A stretch of DNA of 64,000 bases from Pontibacter populi. Lineage in GTDB: Bacteria; Bacteroidota; Bacteroidia; Cytophagales; Hymenobacteraceae. Numbering within the stretch: position 1 is the first letter of the stretch; every line of letters starts with the position of its first letter. This document shows positions 18,428-28,599 of this stretch, piece by piece. The notes under the pieces are model-generated. The model was not told where the DNA came from. It was given only the letters and a program-made list of their open reading frames with translations, and made no database searches. A program made the translations under genes and the position numbers. The DNA lies in NCBI RefSeq assembly GCF_019336435.1, contig NZ_JAHWXQ010000002.1, positions 434,001-498,000 on the forward strand. The letters are read 5' to 3'.

Positions 18428-18628
18428 ATGGTAGAAATAAACGTAGAAAGAAAAAAGAAACCGGTATGGCCCTGGATACTCCTGCTGCTTATAGTAGGAC
18501 TTATTATATGGGCGATTGTTGAAATGACAAACGACAACAACGAGACTGTTATTGATGAAAACTCCGGCACAGGTATGGTTATTCCGGCACATCAACTACA
18601 GCCATACAACTATAAGAAAATTGCATAA
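18428..18628 (+). CDS. Small single-span membrane protein
   Basis: 66 residues: a basic N-terminus (VERKKKPVWPW), one transmembrane helix (about residues 14-32, ILLLLIVGLIIWAIVEM), then a short acidic and polar tail. The basic side predicts the N-terminus in the cytoplasm. It lies 24 bases before the PRC-barrel gene on the same strand, so the two are probably co-transcribed. I do not recognise a named family. Function is unknown. Confidence 0.7.
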   Translation: MVEINVERKKKPVWPWILLLLIVGLIIWAIVEMTNDNNETVIDENSGTGMVIPAHQLQPYNYKKIA

Positions 18629-18652
18629 AAGCACCTGTAACAAACTATAGCT

Positions 18653-19390
18653 ATGAATGATAACGAACTAAGAAATGACAGACTGATAGCACTCAGTGCT
18701 ATGAAAGACTATAAAGTGGCAAAAGATAACCCTGATGTACTGGGCTGGAGAGTAGTAGGCGCTGACGGCGAAAGCTTAGGCATTGTTCGCGACCTGATCG
18801 TGGATCCGAAGGTGATGAAGGCCCATTACCTGTCTGTGGTAGCAGACCGCAAATTTTTTAAAACCGATAGCGACCAGCACTTATTAGTACCGATAGGTGC
18901 AGCGGCCCTCGATAAAAAAGGAAGAAAGGTTTTCTTGTCGGCCATAGATTCCAATTCTATTGGCAGGTACCCGGTGTACCAGGGCGGCCCAATTACAGAA
19001 GATTACGAATATGCTGTACGGGACACCTACCAGCGGTCTCAGCGCGATGTGCTGCATGATGACCCGAACAGGTATAAGGAAGAATTTGATGAAGCGCTTA
19101 ACCGAAGCGAGGAGCCCACTCAGGAAATTCGCGAAGATTTTTACAATACGGATACATACAACGAAGATCGGTTTTACACATCAGACCAGGAAGTGTACCG
19201 CGACAGGACCTACCCTACTTATGTAACTGATCAGACAAGCACAACTATAGATACGCCACAGGAGGTCAGGAACCCGCAATCTGTAGAAGACTCGATTGCA
19301 ACTATAGAACGACTGGAAATGCTCCGGGAAAGAGGTGCCCTGACATCAGAAGAATTTATTACTTTGAAAAAACGTGCCCTGGACCTGTAA
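18653..19390 (+). CDS. PRC-barrel protein with C-terminal SHOCT motif
   Basis: 245 residues. A PRC-barrel domain (about 25-115) reads VLGWRVVGADGESLGIVRDLIVDPKV, then HYLSVVADRKFF and LLVPIGAAALDKKGRKVFL, as in photosynthetic reaction-centre H-subunit-like and stress-associated proteins. A long acidic, tyrosine-rich linker follows. The last 35 residues (ATIERLEMLRERGALTSEE) form a SHOCT-type short helical motif. No signal peptide is present. It is preceded by AACTATAG five bases before the ATG. PRC-barrels bind RNA or proteins; the partner may be the one-span protein upstream. No photosynthesis genes are present, so a light role is not implied. Confidence 0.85.
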   Translation: MNDNELRNDRLIALSAMKDYKVAKDNPDVLGWRVVGADGESLGIVRDLIVDPKVMKAHYLSVVADRKFFKTDSDQHLLVPIGAAALDKKGRKVFLSAIDSNSIGRYPVYQGGPITEDYEYAVRDTYQRSQRDVLHDDPNRYKEEFDEALNRSEEPTQEIREDFYNTDTYNEDRFYTSDQEVYRDRTYPTYVTDQTSTTIDTPQEVRNPQSVEDSIATIERLEMLRERGALTSEEFITLKKRALDL

Positions 19391-19467
19391 GCCGGAAACT
19401 ATAAACGTATTGCTCCGCCTGCAAACTATAGACTGGCCGGATCTATACTATAAAAGCTGCCATACTG

Positions 19468-19689
19468 ATGAGGGATACACTGATTAAATTGTTCGGCACT
19501 CTCCTTCTGTGTCTGTTTGTTTTAGCTGCTTTCAGGGCTCCCGTGGATTCACATTCTAAACAAACACACAGCCTGGAGGGTGCCTGGCATTTAACTGGCA
19601 ACAATAAACCGAATGGCATTTCAACTATAAAGCTGGTGCAGGATGGTTACTTTACAGTGGCTGTATACGATGAGCATAATACAAACTAG
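19468..19689 (+). pseudogene. Truncated secreted lipocalin-like protein
   Basis: 73 codons starting with a signal segment (LIKLFGTLLLCLFVLAAFRA) and a typical first half of a small beta-barrel, LEGAWHLTGN then GISTIKLVQDGYFTVAVYD, before an early TAG. In another frame, about 19713-19850, an open stretch reads NGTGKYRLIGEKLYFKKSL, which looks like the later strands of such a domain. This suggests a gene broken by a frameshift or deletion, although a short functional product cannot be excluded. Confidence 0.45.
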
Positions 19690-19849
19690 AAAAGTAGATT
19701 TAACTACAGTAAATTTACTTATCTATCGCTGATAAAAAGAACGGCAATTTGAACTCTAAAGAGGTTTTAAAAAATAATGGAACTGGCAAGTACAGATTAA
19801 TTGGGGAAAAGCTATATTTCAAAAAATCACTTAAAACCTGCCTTTTACC

Positions 19850-20272
19850 ATGAAATCTTCTAAAAACCTTTTCCTTGCTTCGCTACTATTGGTTGTGAGC
19901 ACTTTTGCCTGTAGTAAAGACGATGATGCTTCTGCCAGCAATGCTAAATCCTCTAAGGAAATCCTGATGGCATCTGAATGGAAAAAATCAGAATATAAAG
20001 AGAATGGTGTGATTACCCCATTTTATGGCAGCTGCGAAATGGATGACATACTTACTTTTGCAGCAAACGGCAACTACACTATAAACGATGGTGCCAATGT
20101 TTGTGAAAATAAAGGCGCTAGTACTGATTTTTACGTTATAGATCCTGATAACAAAACTATGCGTTGGGGCTTGTATGGTGCCGGCGAAATTTCATTTAAC
20201 AGCACAAATACTTCTTTCACTTTTAAAAGAACAGGTGCCTACACGTTTGAGTACATCTTTGTAAAGAAATAA
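19850..20272 (+). CDS. Lipocalin-like domain lipoprotein
   Basis: 140 residues with a lipoprotein signal (LLLVVSTFAC, Cys21) and an acidic start after it (SKDDD). The body has the small-barrel pattern of Bacteroidota lipocalin-like proteins: ILMASEWKKSEYKENG, MDDILTFAANGNYTIND and ISFNSTNTSFTFKRTG. It should sit in the outer membrane or periplasm; the ligand is unknown. It lies after the truncated secreted gene, to which it may be distantly related. A long hairpin terminator follows at 20373-20415. Confidence 0.75.
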   Translation: MKSSKNLFLASLLLVVSTFACSKDDDASASNAKSSKEILMASEWKKSEYKENGVITPFYGSCEMDDILTFAANGNYTINDGANVCENKGASTDFYVIDPDNKTMRWGLYGAGEISFNSTNTSFTFKRTGAYTFEYIFVKK

Positions 20273-20372
20273 AACGCTTAAACAGTGATACTCCAGCAAA
20301 ACTTATCTTCTTGAAGGTAAGAGCATAACCTTAGAAACCCGAATATAAGCTATTATTACATAGCTTATTAAG

Positions 20373-20415
20373 CTATAAAAGCCATGCAGCATATAAAACT
20401 GCATGGCTTTTATAG
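20373..20415. terminator. 17-bp stem bidirectional terminator
   Basis: CTATAAAAGCCATGCAG (20373-20389) and CTGCATGGCTTTTATAG (20399-20415) pair perfectly around a 9-base loop. The A-rich and T-rich ends allow termination from both strands, fitting its place between a plus-strand lipoprotein and a minus-strand small gene. Confidence 0.8.
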
Positions 20416-20466
20416 TTTAAGGGATTCAGCTAAAGAGACTTTATTCTATAATAGTTTCAAAAACTG

Positions 20467-20643
20467 TTATTCTTCCGGTTGCTTTATAGCATCATAAAAC
20501 ACAGGACTAAAATAACGCAGATTTTCGACTACACAGGCCATGCTATAAAACTTTTCGGGTTTCACTTCTGAGCTGTTAGCTAGTGCTTCTAAGATCGTAT
20601 CAAGGGCTTGCGTATAGTTTGTTTCAAATTCTTCAGAGGTCAT
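20467..20643 (-). CDS. Small hypothetical protein, 58 residues
   Basis: From the ATG at 20643 the frame encodes a mostly helical 58-residue protein (MTSEEFETNYTQALDTILEA, then EKFYSMACVVENLRYFSPVF, ending KQPEE). There is no signal peptide or membrane helix. The acidic, well-balanced composition, a clean start and the terminator at 20373-20415 downstream support a real gene. A perfect 9-bp hairpin (arms near 20656-20685) lies just upstream. The family is not recognised. Confidence 0.5.
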   Translation of the reverse strand: MTSEEFETNYTQALDTILEALANSSEVKPEKFYSMACVVENLRYFSPVFYDAIKQPEE

Positions 20644-20715
20644 GGGTACGTGGCTAAAAGTTTGTATATCAAAAGATACAAACTATAAACTATAATAATT
20701 CGATTTCATGCAAAA

Positions 20716-20749
20716 AAAAGCGCGGAACAGTTTCCTGTCCCGCGCTTTT
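20716..20749 (-). terminator. Terminator after the GH97 gene
   Basis: AAAAGCGCGG and CCGCGCTTTT (arms 20716-20725 and 20740-20749) pair, with an inner ACAG/CTGT extension across one mismatch. An A-run at 20712-20719 gives a T-tract on the minus strand. It lies just after the stop at 20770. Confidence 0.8.
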
Positions 20750-20769
20750 CTATTCGTACAAACTATAGT

Positions 20770-23432
<2,663 letters not shown>

Positions 23433-24218
23433 ATGAGATTACATTTATACTTTTATATATTCTTTTTCGGCTGTCTTTTATTTCAAACTTCCTGCGCCAG
23501 CAGGCAGAATGCAACATATTTCAACAACACCACCAAATCAGAATATACCCAACAAGAACAGAATCTTGAGCCAATTATTCAGAAGAACGATCTCCTGAGT
23601 ATATCTGTGTACAGTCTGAACCCTGAAGCAACAGAAATATTTAATGAATCAAACGCCAATATAGGAAGGTCGTCAACTGCAACAAGCAACATTTCTCAGT
23701 CTGTTGGCTACCTGGTAGATCAGGAAGGGAATATACAGTTCCCGCTTTTGGGGCGGGTAAAGGCAGCCGGATTGAGCAAAAAGGAACTGAGAGATCATAT
23801 CAGAACGGAACTGCTTAGAAGAAAGCTTTTAATAGAGCCAAGTGTAGATATCCGCTATTTGAACTATAAAGTTTCTGTACTAGGCGAAGTTGCGCGCCCT
23901 TCTGTATTGACAATCCCGAATGAAAAAATAACGCTGCTTGAGGCATTAGGCCTTGCAGGGGACTTAACGATCTATGCTAACCGCGAAAATTTATTGCTTA
24001 TAAGAGAAGAGGAAGGGAAAAAAAAGCTGACACGGATAAACTTAACAACAGATGAGCTTTTCACTTCCCCTAATTACTACTTAAAGTCCAATGATATCAT
24101 TTATGTGGAGCCAAATAAAACCAAGATACAAAGTGTAAGTCCGGCCAGACAGTGGCTGCCGGTTGTATTTAGCGGATTATCTATTGTTGTGATTGCTATT
24201 GATAGGTTGACGAGATAA
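23433..24218 (+). CDS. wza: Polysaccharide export lipoprotein, Wza family
   Basis: 261 residues with a lipoprotein signal (LLFQTSC, Cys21), a polysaccharide-export domain (about 45-140, LEPIIQKNDLLSISVYSLNPEA, GYLVDQEGNIQFPLLGRVKA) and one SLBB domain (VSVLGEVARPSVLTIPNEKITLLEALGLAG). The C-terminus has a hydrophobic helix (LPVVFSGLSIVVIAI), as in Bacteroidota members. It would form the outer-membrane exit for capsule or exopolysaccharide. It starts the locus and is followed 15 bases later by the tyrosine-kinase partner. Confidence 0.92.
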   Translation: MRLHLYFYIFFFGCLLFQTSCASRQNATYFNNTTKSEYTQQEQNLEPIIQKNDLLSISVYSLNPEATEIFNESNANIGRSSTATSNISQSVGYLVDQEGNIQFPLLGRVKAAGLSKKELRDHIRTELLRRKLLIEPSVDIRYLNYKVSVLGEVARPSVLTIPNEKITLLEALGLAGDLTIYANRENLLLIREEEGKKKLTRINLTTDELFTSPNYYLKSNDIIYVEPNKTKIQSVSPARQWLPVVFSGLSIVVIAIDRLTR

Positions 24219-24233
24219 TTATTTACAAAGCGT

Positions 24234-26561
24234 ATGAGTAAAACAGTGCCAAATGCTGCCGGAGACAACATCCTTCCTGCGTTAGTTAACAAGTATTTTC
24301 CTTATTGGCCATTGTTCGTGCTTTTAGTAGCCGTTGCCCTAACAGGTGCATGGGCTTACCTAAAATATTATGCCACGCCAACATATGAGGTCACCGCATC
24401 ACTTATGATGAAGGATGAGAAAAAAGGTGTTAGCGATTCCAGGATGACAGAATCCATCGACGCTTTTATGTCAAATAAGATCGTTGAAAATGAAATAAAC
24501 GTAATACATTCTAATTCCCTGATGAAAAAGGTGGTAGATAAGCTTGATCTTACTACGCCTGTTTATGAGGAAGGACAGTTCAAAGTTGTGTCTGCCTATA
24601 CTTCCTCCCCTATTCGAATAACCCTGAGAAATCCTGATAAAACGACCGAGCAGGAAAAGATCTACTTCTCATTTAATAAAAATAACAATACCGTAAAGAT
24701 TGGGAATACAGCTTATCCTCTTAACAGGTGGGTTAATACACCTTACGGAACTATGCAGTTCACGAAGAATAAAAACATGACCCATGATGCTGAAGACCCT
24801 TTATATTTCTCCATTATAAGTCCCGGCAGGGCATCCGACCAGTTACTACAGAAGATCACAATTGAGCCATCCGGAAAGCTTTCAACTATAGTTTACCTGT
24901 CGCTCAATGATGCTGTTCCCAAAAGAGGTGAAGATATTCTTAATGCTTTGATAGACGCTTACAGCAATTTAGCCATTTCTGAAAGGAACAAGCTGGCTAT
25001 CCAGACTCTTGGTTTTGTGGAAGACAGGATAAAGCTGATAGAGAAAGAATTGGAAGAACTTGAAAGCAAGGTGGTAAAATTCAAATCTACTCGTGGGGCG
25101 GTAGACCTGAGTGAACAGGGAAGAATGTATTTACAGAATGTGGGTGATAACGATCGTAAGATAGCTGAAATAAATACGCAGCTTGCTGTGCTGGATAATG
25201 TAGAACAATATGTGATTTCTAAGAACAATGCTGCCGGTATAGTGCCCTCCACGCTGGGAGTAGATGACCCTGTACTGTCACAATTGCTACAAAAACTTTA
25301 CGATTCTGAGATTCAATATAAAAGGCTGGCAAAGACCACAGCAGAGAACAACCCTGTTCTTATTTCTTTAAACAATGAAATAGAAAACGTTCGCCCAGGC
25401 ATACTTGAGAATATCAGACACCAACGTGTAAACCTGCAGGCAAGCTTAAACAACCTGACCTCCACAAACAGCATGTACAATGCAGAGCTCCAAACTATAC
25501 CACAGAAAGAGAAGGAGTTGCTCGATATCAGCAGGCAGCAAGCTATAAAGAATGAAGCCTATAGTTTCTTACTCCAGAAAAGAGAGGAAACGGTGCTATC
25601 ATATGCCCCAAGCGAAGGCGATTTCAGGATTGTGGACCTGGCAAAATCTTCTATAAACCCTACCAGCCCGCAACCAATGTATGTGTACCTGACAGCTATT
25701 CTGCTTGCATGCGGTTTAAGCGTGGGTTTTGTTATGGGAAAAGAAATGCTTAACAGTAAAATATTGTTTAGAGCTGATATAGAAGAGTATACAAACGCGC
25801 CGATTGTGGCAGAACTTGCCTATACAAAAGGCAAACCTGAAAGGCAGTTCACTGCTCCTACTGAAGTTTCGGTCATTGAGCAATTCAGGCAGCTCAGAGC
25901 CACGATGGGATTGTATGGCCGCACTTTTTCGAAGAAGAAGATAATGGTAACATCAAACATCCCTGGAGAAGGAAAAAGTTACGTGAGCAATAACCTGGCT
26001 TATAGCCTGGCCTCTTCGGGCAAGAAAGTAGCGCTACTTGATTTCGACCTGAGGAATCCAAATACATCTCAACTATTCGACAGATACAAGGAACCCGGCA
26101 TTACAGATTACTTACAAGGCAAGATCACGCCTGATGAGGTTTTGGTAAAATCAGAATACAGTAATTTGAGTATTGCATCGGCAGGGACAGATATCGGCGA
26201 CCAGACCGAACTTTTGTTGAATGGGAAACTGGAAGTACTATTTATGTACCTGGAAAAAGAGTTCGACTATGTTATTATAGATACGCCACCCCTTGAGCTG
26301 GTAACTGATGCATTGTTAATCTCAGAGTACTGTGATATCACATTACTGGTAATTAGGCACGCTTTTACACCCAAAAAGCTAATACAGCGCCAGGCACAGA
26401 ATAACAAACTAAAATCCCTTTACAACCTGGCTATTGTCTTTAATGGTGTAAAACCAAGAGGATTCGGCAAAGGTCAGTACGGTTACGGCTATGGCTATGG
26501 CTATGAGAACAAGTATAGTGACAAAACATACAGAACCAGGAATATAGCAGCCAAATCCTAA
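24234..26561 (+). CDS. wzc: Chain-length determinant and tyrosine autokinase, Wzc family
   Basis: 775 residues. Two transmembrane helices (about 25-45 and 485-505) flank a periplasmic Wzz domain with coiled coil (about 250-320). The C-terminal cytoplasmic BY-kinase has Walker A GEGKS at 578, Walker A-prime LLDFDLRNP near 602 and Walker B VIIDTPP near 681. A tail of alternating Gly-Tyr, encoded by a short tandem repeat near 26480-26503, supplies the autophosphorylated tyrosines. It controls polymer length and export with the Wza-like protein. AACTATAGTT occurs in frame near 24884, the only perfect copy noticed in the polysaccharide locus. Confidence 0.95.
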   Translation: MSKTVPNAAGDNILPALVNKYFPYWPLFVLLVAVALTGAWAYLKYYATPTYEVTASLMMKDEKKGVSDSRMTESIDAFMSNKIVENEINVIHSNSLMKKVVDKLDLTTPVYEEGQFKVVSAYTSSPIRITLRNPDKTTEQEKIYFSFNKNNNTVKIGNTAYPLNRWVNTPYGTMQFTKNKNMTHDAEDPLYFSIISPGRASDQLLQKITIEPSGKLSTIVYLSLNDAVPKRGEDILNALIDAYSNLAISERNKLAIQTLGFVEDRIKLIEKELEELESKVVKFKSTRGAVDLSEQGRMYLQNVGDNDRKIAEINTQLAVLDNVEQYVISKNNAAGIVPSTLGVDDPVLSQLLQKLYDSEIQYKRLAKTTAENNPVLISLNNEIENVRPGILENIRHQRVNLQASLNNLTSTNSMYNAELQTIPQKEKELLDISRQQAIKNEAYSFLLQKREETVLSYAPSEGDFRIVDLAKSSINPTSPQPMYVYLTAILLACGLSVGFVMGKEMLNSKILFRADIEEYTNAPIVAELAYTKGKPERQFTAPTEVSVIEQFRQLRATMGLYGRTFSKKKIMVTSNIPGEGKSYVSNNLAYSLASSGKKVALLDFDLRNPNTSQLFDRYKEPGITDYLQGKITPDEVLVKSEYSNLSIASAGTDIGDQTELLLNGKLEVLFMYLEKEFDYVIIDTPPLELVTDALLISEYCDITLLVIRHAFTPKKLIQRQAQNNKLKSLYNLAIVFNGVKPRGFGKGQYGYGYGYGYENKYSDKTYRTRNIAAKS

Positions 26562-26772
26562 AATTGAAGCAAATAAGTTAGTCTATCAACTCTGCTCATT
26601 TCGTCTGTTTTTTTCAGGTCATTTGGGCAAAGCTTAAAACTTGAAAAAAAGCAGCTGTATTTTCATGATCAGCTATATTAATACCAGTACACCTTTATAC
26701 CCGGTAACGCAATGTGGCTGAGGAGGGCGAAGCCGTAAAAGATCAATACAAAATAGCTTAAGATACGGTGGT
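26562..26772 (+). promoter_or_regulatory. Leader region of the UpxY-headed operon
   Basis: 211 bases separate the tyrosine kinase from the antiterminator gene, while most other genes here are close together or overlap. In Bacteroides, UpxY proteins act on the untranslated leader before their own gene to stop early termination, so this stretch probably starts a new transcript. It contains an ops-like patch at 26703-26720 and a weak hairpin (AGCTG/CAGCT near 26652-26675). Confidence 0.45.
26703..26720 (+). promoter_or_regulatory. Possible ops-like antiterminator recruitment element
   Basis: GGTAACGCAATGTGGCTG resembles the core GGTAGCG of the ops element bound by RfaH-type NusG paralogs, with one mismatch in seven. 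It is followed by a short GGCT/AGCC hairpin (arms 26717-26719 and 26731-26734 approximately). It lies 53 bases before the UpxY-type gene. Resemblance only. Confidence 0.25.
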
Positions 26773-27291
26773 ATGACTCAAAACTGGTATGCGGTTTATA
26801 CTAAACCCAGATGGGAAAAGAAAGTAGCTGAAACGCTTCAAAGAATGCATATAGAGAACTATTGTCCGCTGAATAAGGTCCTCAGGCAATGGAGCGACAG
26901 GAAAAAGACGGTACATGAACCTCTGTTCAAATCGTATGTTTTTGTGCACATAACCGATAGGCAACTCTCTGACATCAGGAAAGTAGATGGCATACTTAAC
27001 TTTGTAAACTGGTTAGGCAGGCCGGCTGTTATTAAAGATCAGGAAATAGAAACGATTAAACACTTTCTGCGAGACCATCAGAATGTACGTCTTGAAAAAG
27101 GGCATTTCAGCAAACATGATGAAGTAAGGATTATCTCCGGATCATTAACAGATAAGACAGGTACAGTAATAGAGATTAAAAACCATTCGGTTGTAGTAGC
27201 ACTCCCCTCTCTTGGCTATATTTTGCTTGCTGAAATTGAAGAATCTGATCTGGAGAAGGCTATATCTCCGGCAGTTAAGTCACATTCTTAA
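26773..27291 (+). CDS. UpxY/NusG-family transcription antiterminator
   Basis: 172 residues: a NusG N-terminal domain (about 1-100, WYAVYTKPRWEKKVAETLQRM, PLFKSYVFVHI) and a C-terminal KOW domain (about 115-165, FSKHDEVRIISGSLTDKTGTVIEI). This is the specialised NusG paralog type that in Bacteroidota allows RNA polymerase to read through long capsule operons. It precedes the kinase fusion gene by 6 bases, and the plus-strand run behind it reaches about 15 kb. It is third in the locus rather than first, so wza and wzc may be expressed separately. Confidence 0.93.
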   Translation: MTQNWYAVYTKPRWEKKVAETLQRMHIENYCPLNKVLRQWSDRKKTVHEPLFKSYVFVHITDRQLSDIRKVDGILNFVNWLGRPAVIKDQEIETIKHFLRDHQNVRLEKGHFSKHDEVRIISGSLTDKTGTVIEIKNHSVVVALPSLGYILLAEIEESDLEKAISPAVKSHS

Positions 27292-27297
27292 AAAGAA

Positions 27298-28599
27298 ATG
27301 GAGAAACTAACGGCAGATATAGGGCTACTTGAGCAACCAGAACTAACCGTAAAAACGGCGGGATTGCTCGCTTTAATCGAAAAGCTTCACCTTGCAGGTA
27401 TAAAGTATTTTCTGCTAACAGACTTCGAAAGCGATTTCAACTCAAGGGATGTGGATTTGTTTGTAGACCCGGATTATAAAGAACAGTTTGAGCAACTGCT
27501 GCTATTAACAGGTTGGTACAAAAGGAAGGAGCCGGCATACCATACAGACCATCATTTCTATTATTCACCGCACTCAGCACTATATCTTGATGTCAAATAT
27601 GCTTTGTCATTTGTAAGAACAAATAACACATGCTATACCTATTCCTTTTTAGATGAGGCAGTGAATAAAGCTACCCTAAATAGCAAAGGATTGTACCGGC
27701 CAACAGGTATAGTCGCAATCACCTTATATGCTGCCCATTTAGCCTTTAAAGAGAGAGGGAAACTAGAGGAAAAACATAGACACTACTTAACTCAGTACAT
27801 GCAGCTCTATCAATCTGAAACAGAGCAGTCAGATCAGGATATGCTGAACAACATAGCAAACTGGCATACTTCTCATTTTCCGGAAAACACAAATAAGTTA
27901 CAGCAGATTATTCTCCCTAATTTCAGGTTACAGCAGAAGAAAATGGTTAGGCCTAAAAGCTACCTGAAATCTGGCTATGGGCTTAAGGTGCTGTTTCTTG
28001 GTACCGATGGAGCTGGAAAGTCTACCCTATTGAATGCTGTCGGAGAAAAAATACACTTCAAAACCAGCAAGTTATACCTGGGCATGGGTGAGAACGGCTG
28101 GACATCAAAGTATACAAAGCTCCTGTACAACTTTAAGAGCAAGATAAAATGGCTGAACAGGATCTTGAGCATGACTAAGTCACTCATTCTGTTACCGTTA
28201 GAGTTTTTGTTCAGAATTATACCTGTTAAACTCCGATCTAAATATTCGGTGGTGCTGATAGATAGGTTTCCGGGCTCCTTCTTACTTGAAGACGGAACTA
28301 TAAGGTCGAAGCTTTACAAAGCAATACTCCCAAAGCCGGATCTAGTATTCTTTTTATATGCAGACCCGGAAATACTTGTAAAAAGGAAACCATCAGAAAT
28401 CACTTTGGAAAGAAGCAAAGCAGATATCCAAAAGTTCAGGAAGGTGGCCGAAAAGGTCTCTGGTGGGCAATACATTAGTATAGACACGTCTGAACTGTCA
28501 ATTACAGAGGCGACAGATCTGATACTAAACAAGATTTACAGGCACCCGAAAGTATATAAGAATTTGCTCACAGATACTTTAACATCAATCAGTTCCTGA
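27298..28599 (+). CDS. Nucleotidyltransferase-like domain fused to a thymidylate-kinase-like P-loop domain
   Basis: 433 residues in two parts. Residues about 20-200 resemble a minimal nucleotidyltransferase, with a metal-binding Asp-Val-Asp (51-53, SRDVDLFVDP). Residues about 228-420 form a P-loop kinase close to thymidylate kinases: Walker A GTDGAGKS (235-242), the DR motif in VVLIDRFPGS, and a lid-like KRKPSEITLERSKAD. In a polysaccharide operon the substrate is more likely a sugar or carrier than dTMP; this is inference. The TGA overlaps the ATG of the flippase gene (TGATG), so translation is coupled. The exact reaction is unknown. Confidence 0.75.
   Translation: MEKLTADIGLLEQPELTVKTAGLLALIEKLHLAGIKYFLLTDFESDFNSRDVDLFVDPDYKEQFEQLLLLTGWYKRKEPAYHTDHHFYYSPHSALYLDVKYALSFVRTNNTCYTYSFLDEAVNKATLNSKGLYRPTGIVAITLYAAHLAFKERGKLEEKHRHYLTQYMQLYQSETEQSDQDMLNNIANWHTSHFPENTNKLQQIILPNFRLQQKKMVRPKSYLKSGYGLKVLFLGTDGAGKSTLLNAVGEKIHFKTSKLYLGMGENGWTSKYTKLLYNFKSKIKWLNRILSMTKSLILLPLEFLFRIIPVKLRSKYSVVLIDRFPGSFLLEDGTIRSKLYKAILPKPDLVFFLYADPEILVKRKPSEITLERSKADIQKFRKVAEKVSGGQYISIDTSELSITEATDLILNKIYRHPKVYKNLLTDTLTSISS

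Noticed and set aside
26480..26503. Short tandem repeat of Gly-Tyr codons
   Set aside because: It is the normal C-terminal tyrosine cluster of a BY-kinase, not a separate repeat element.
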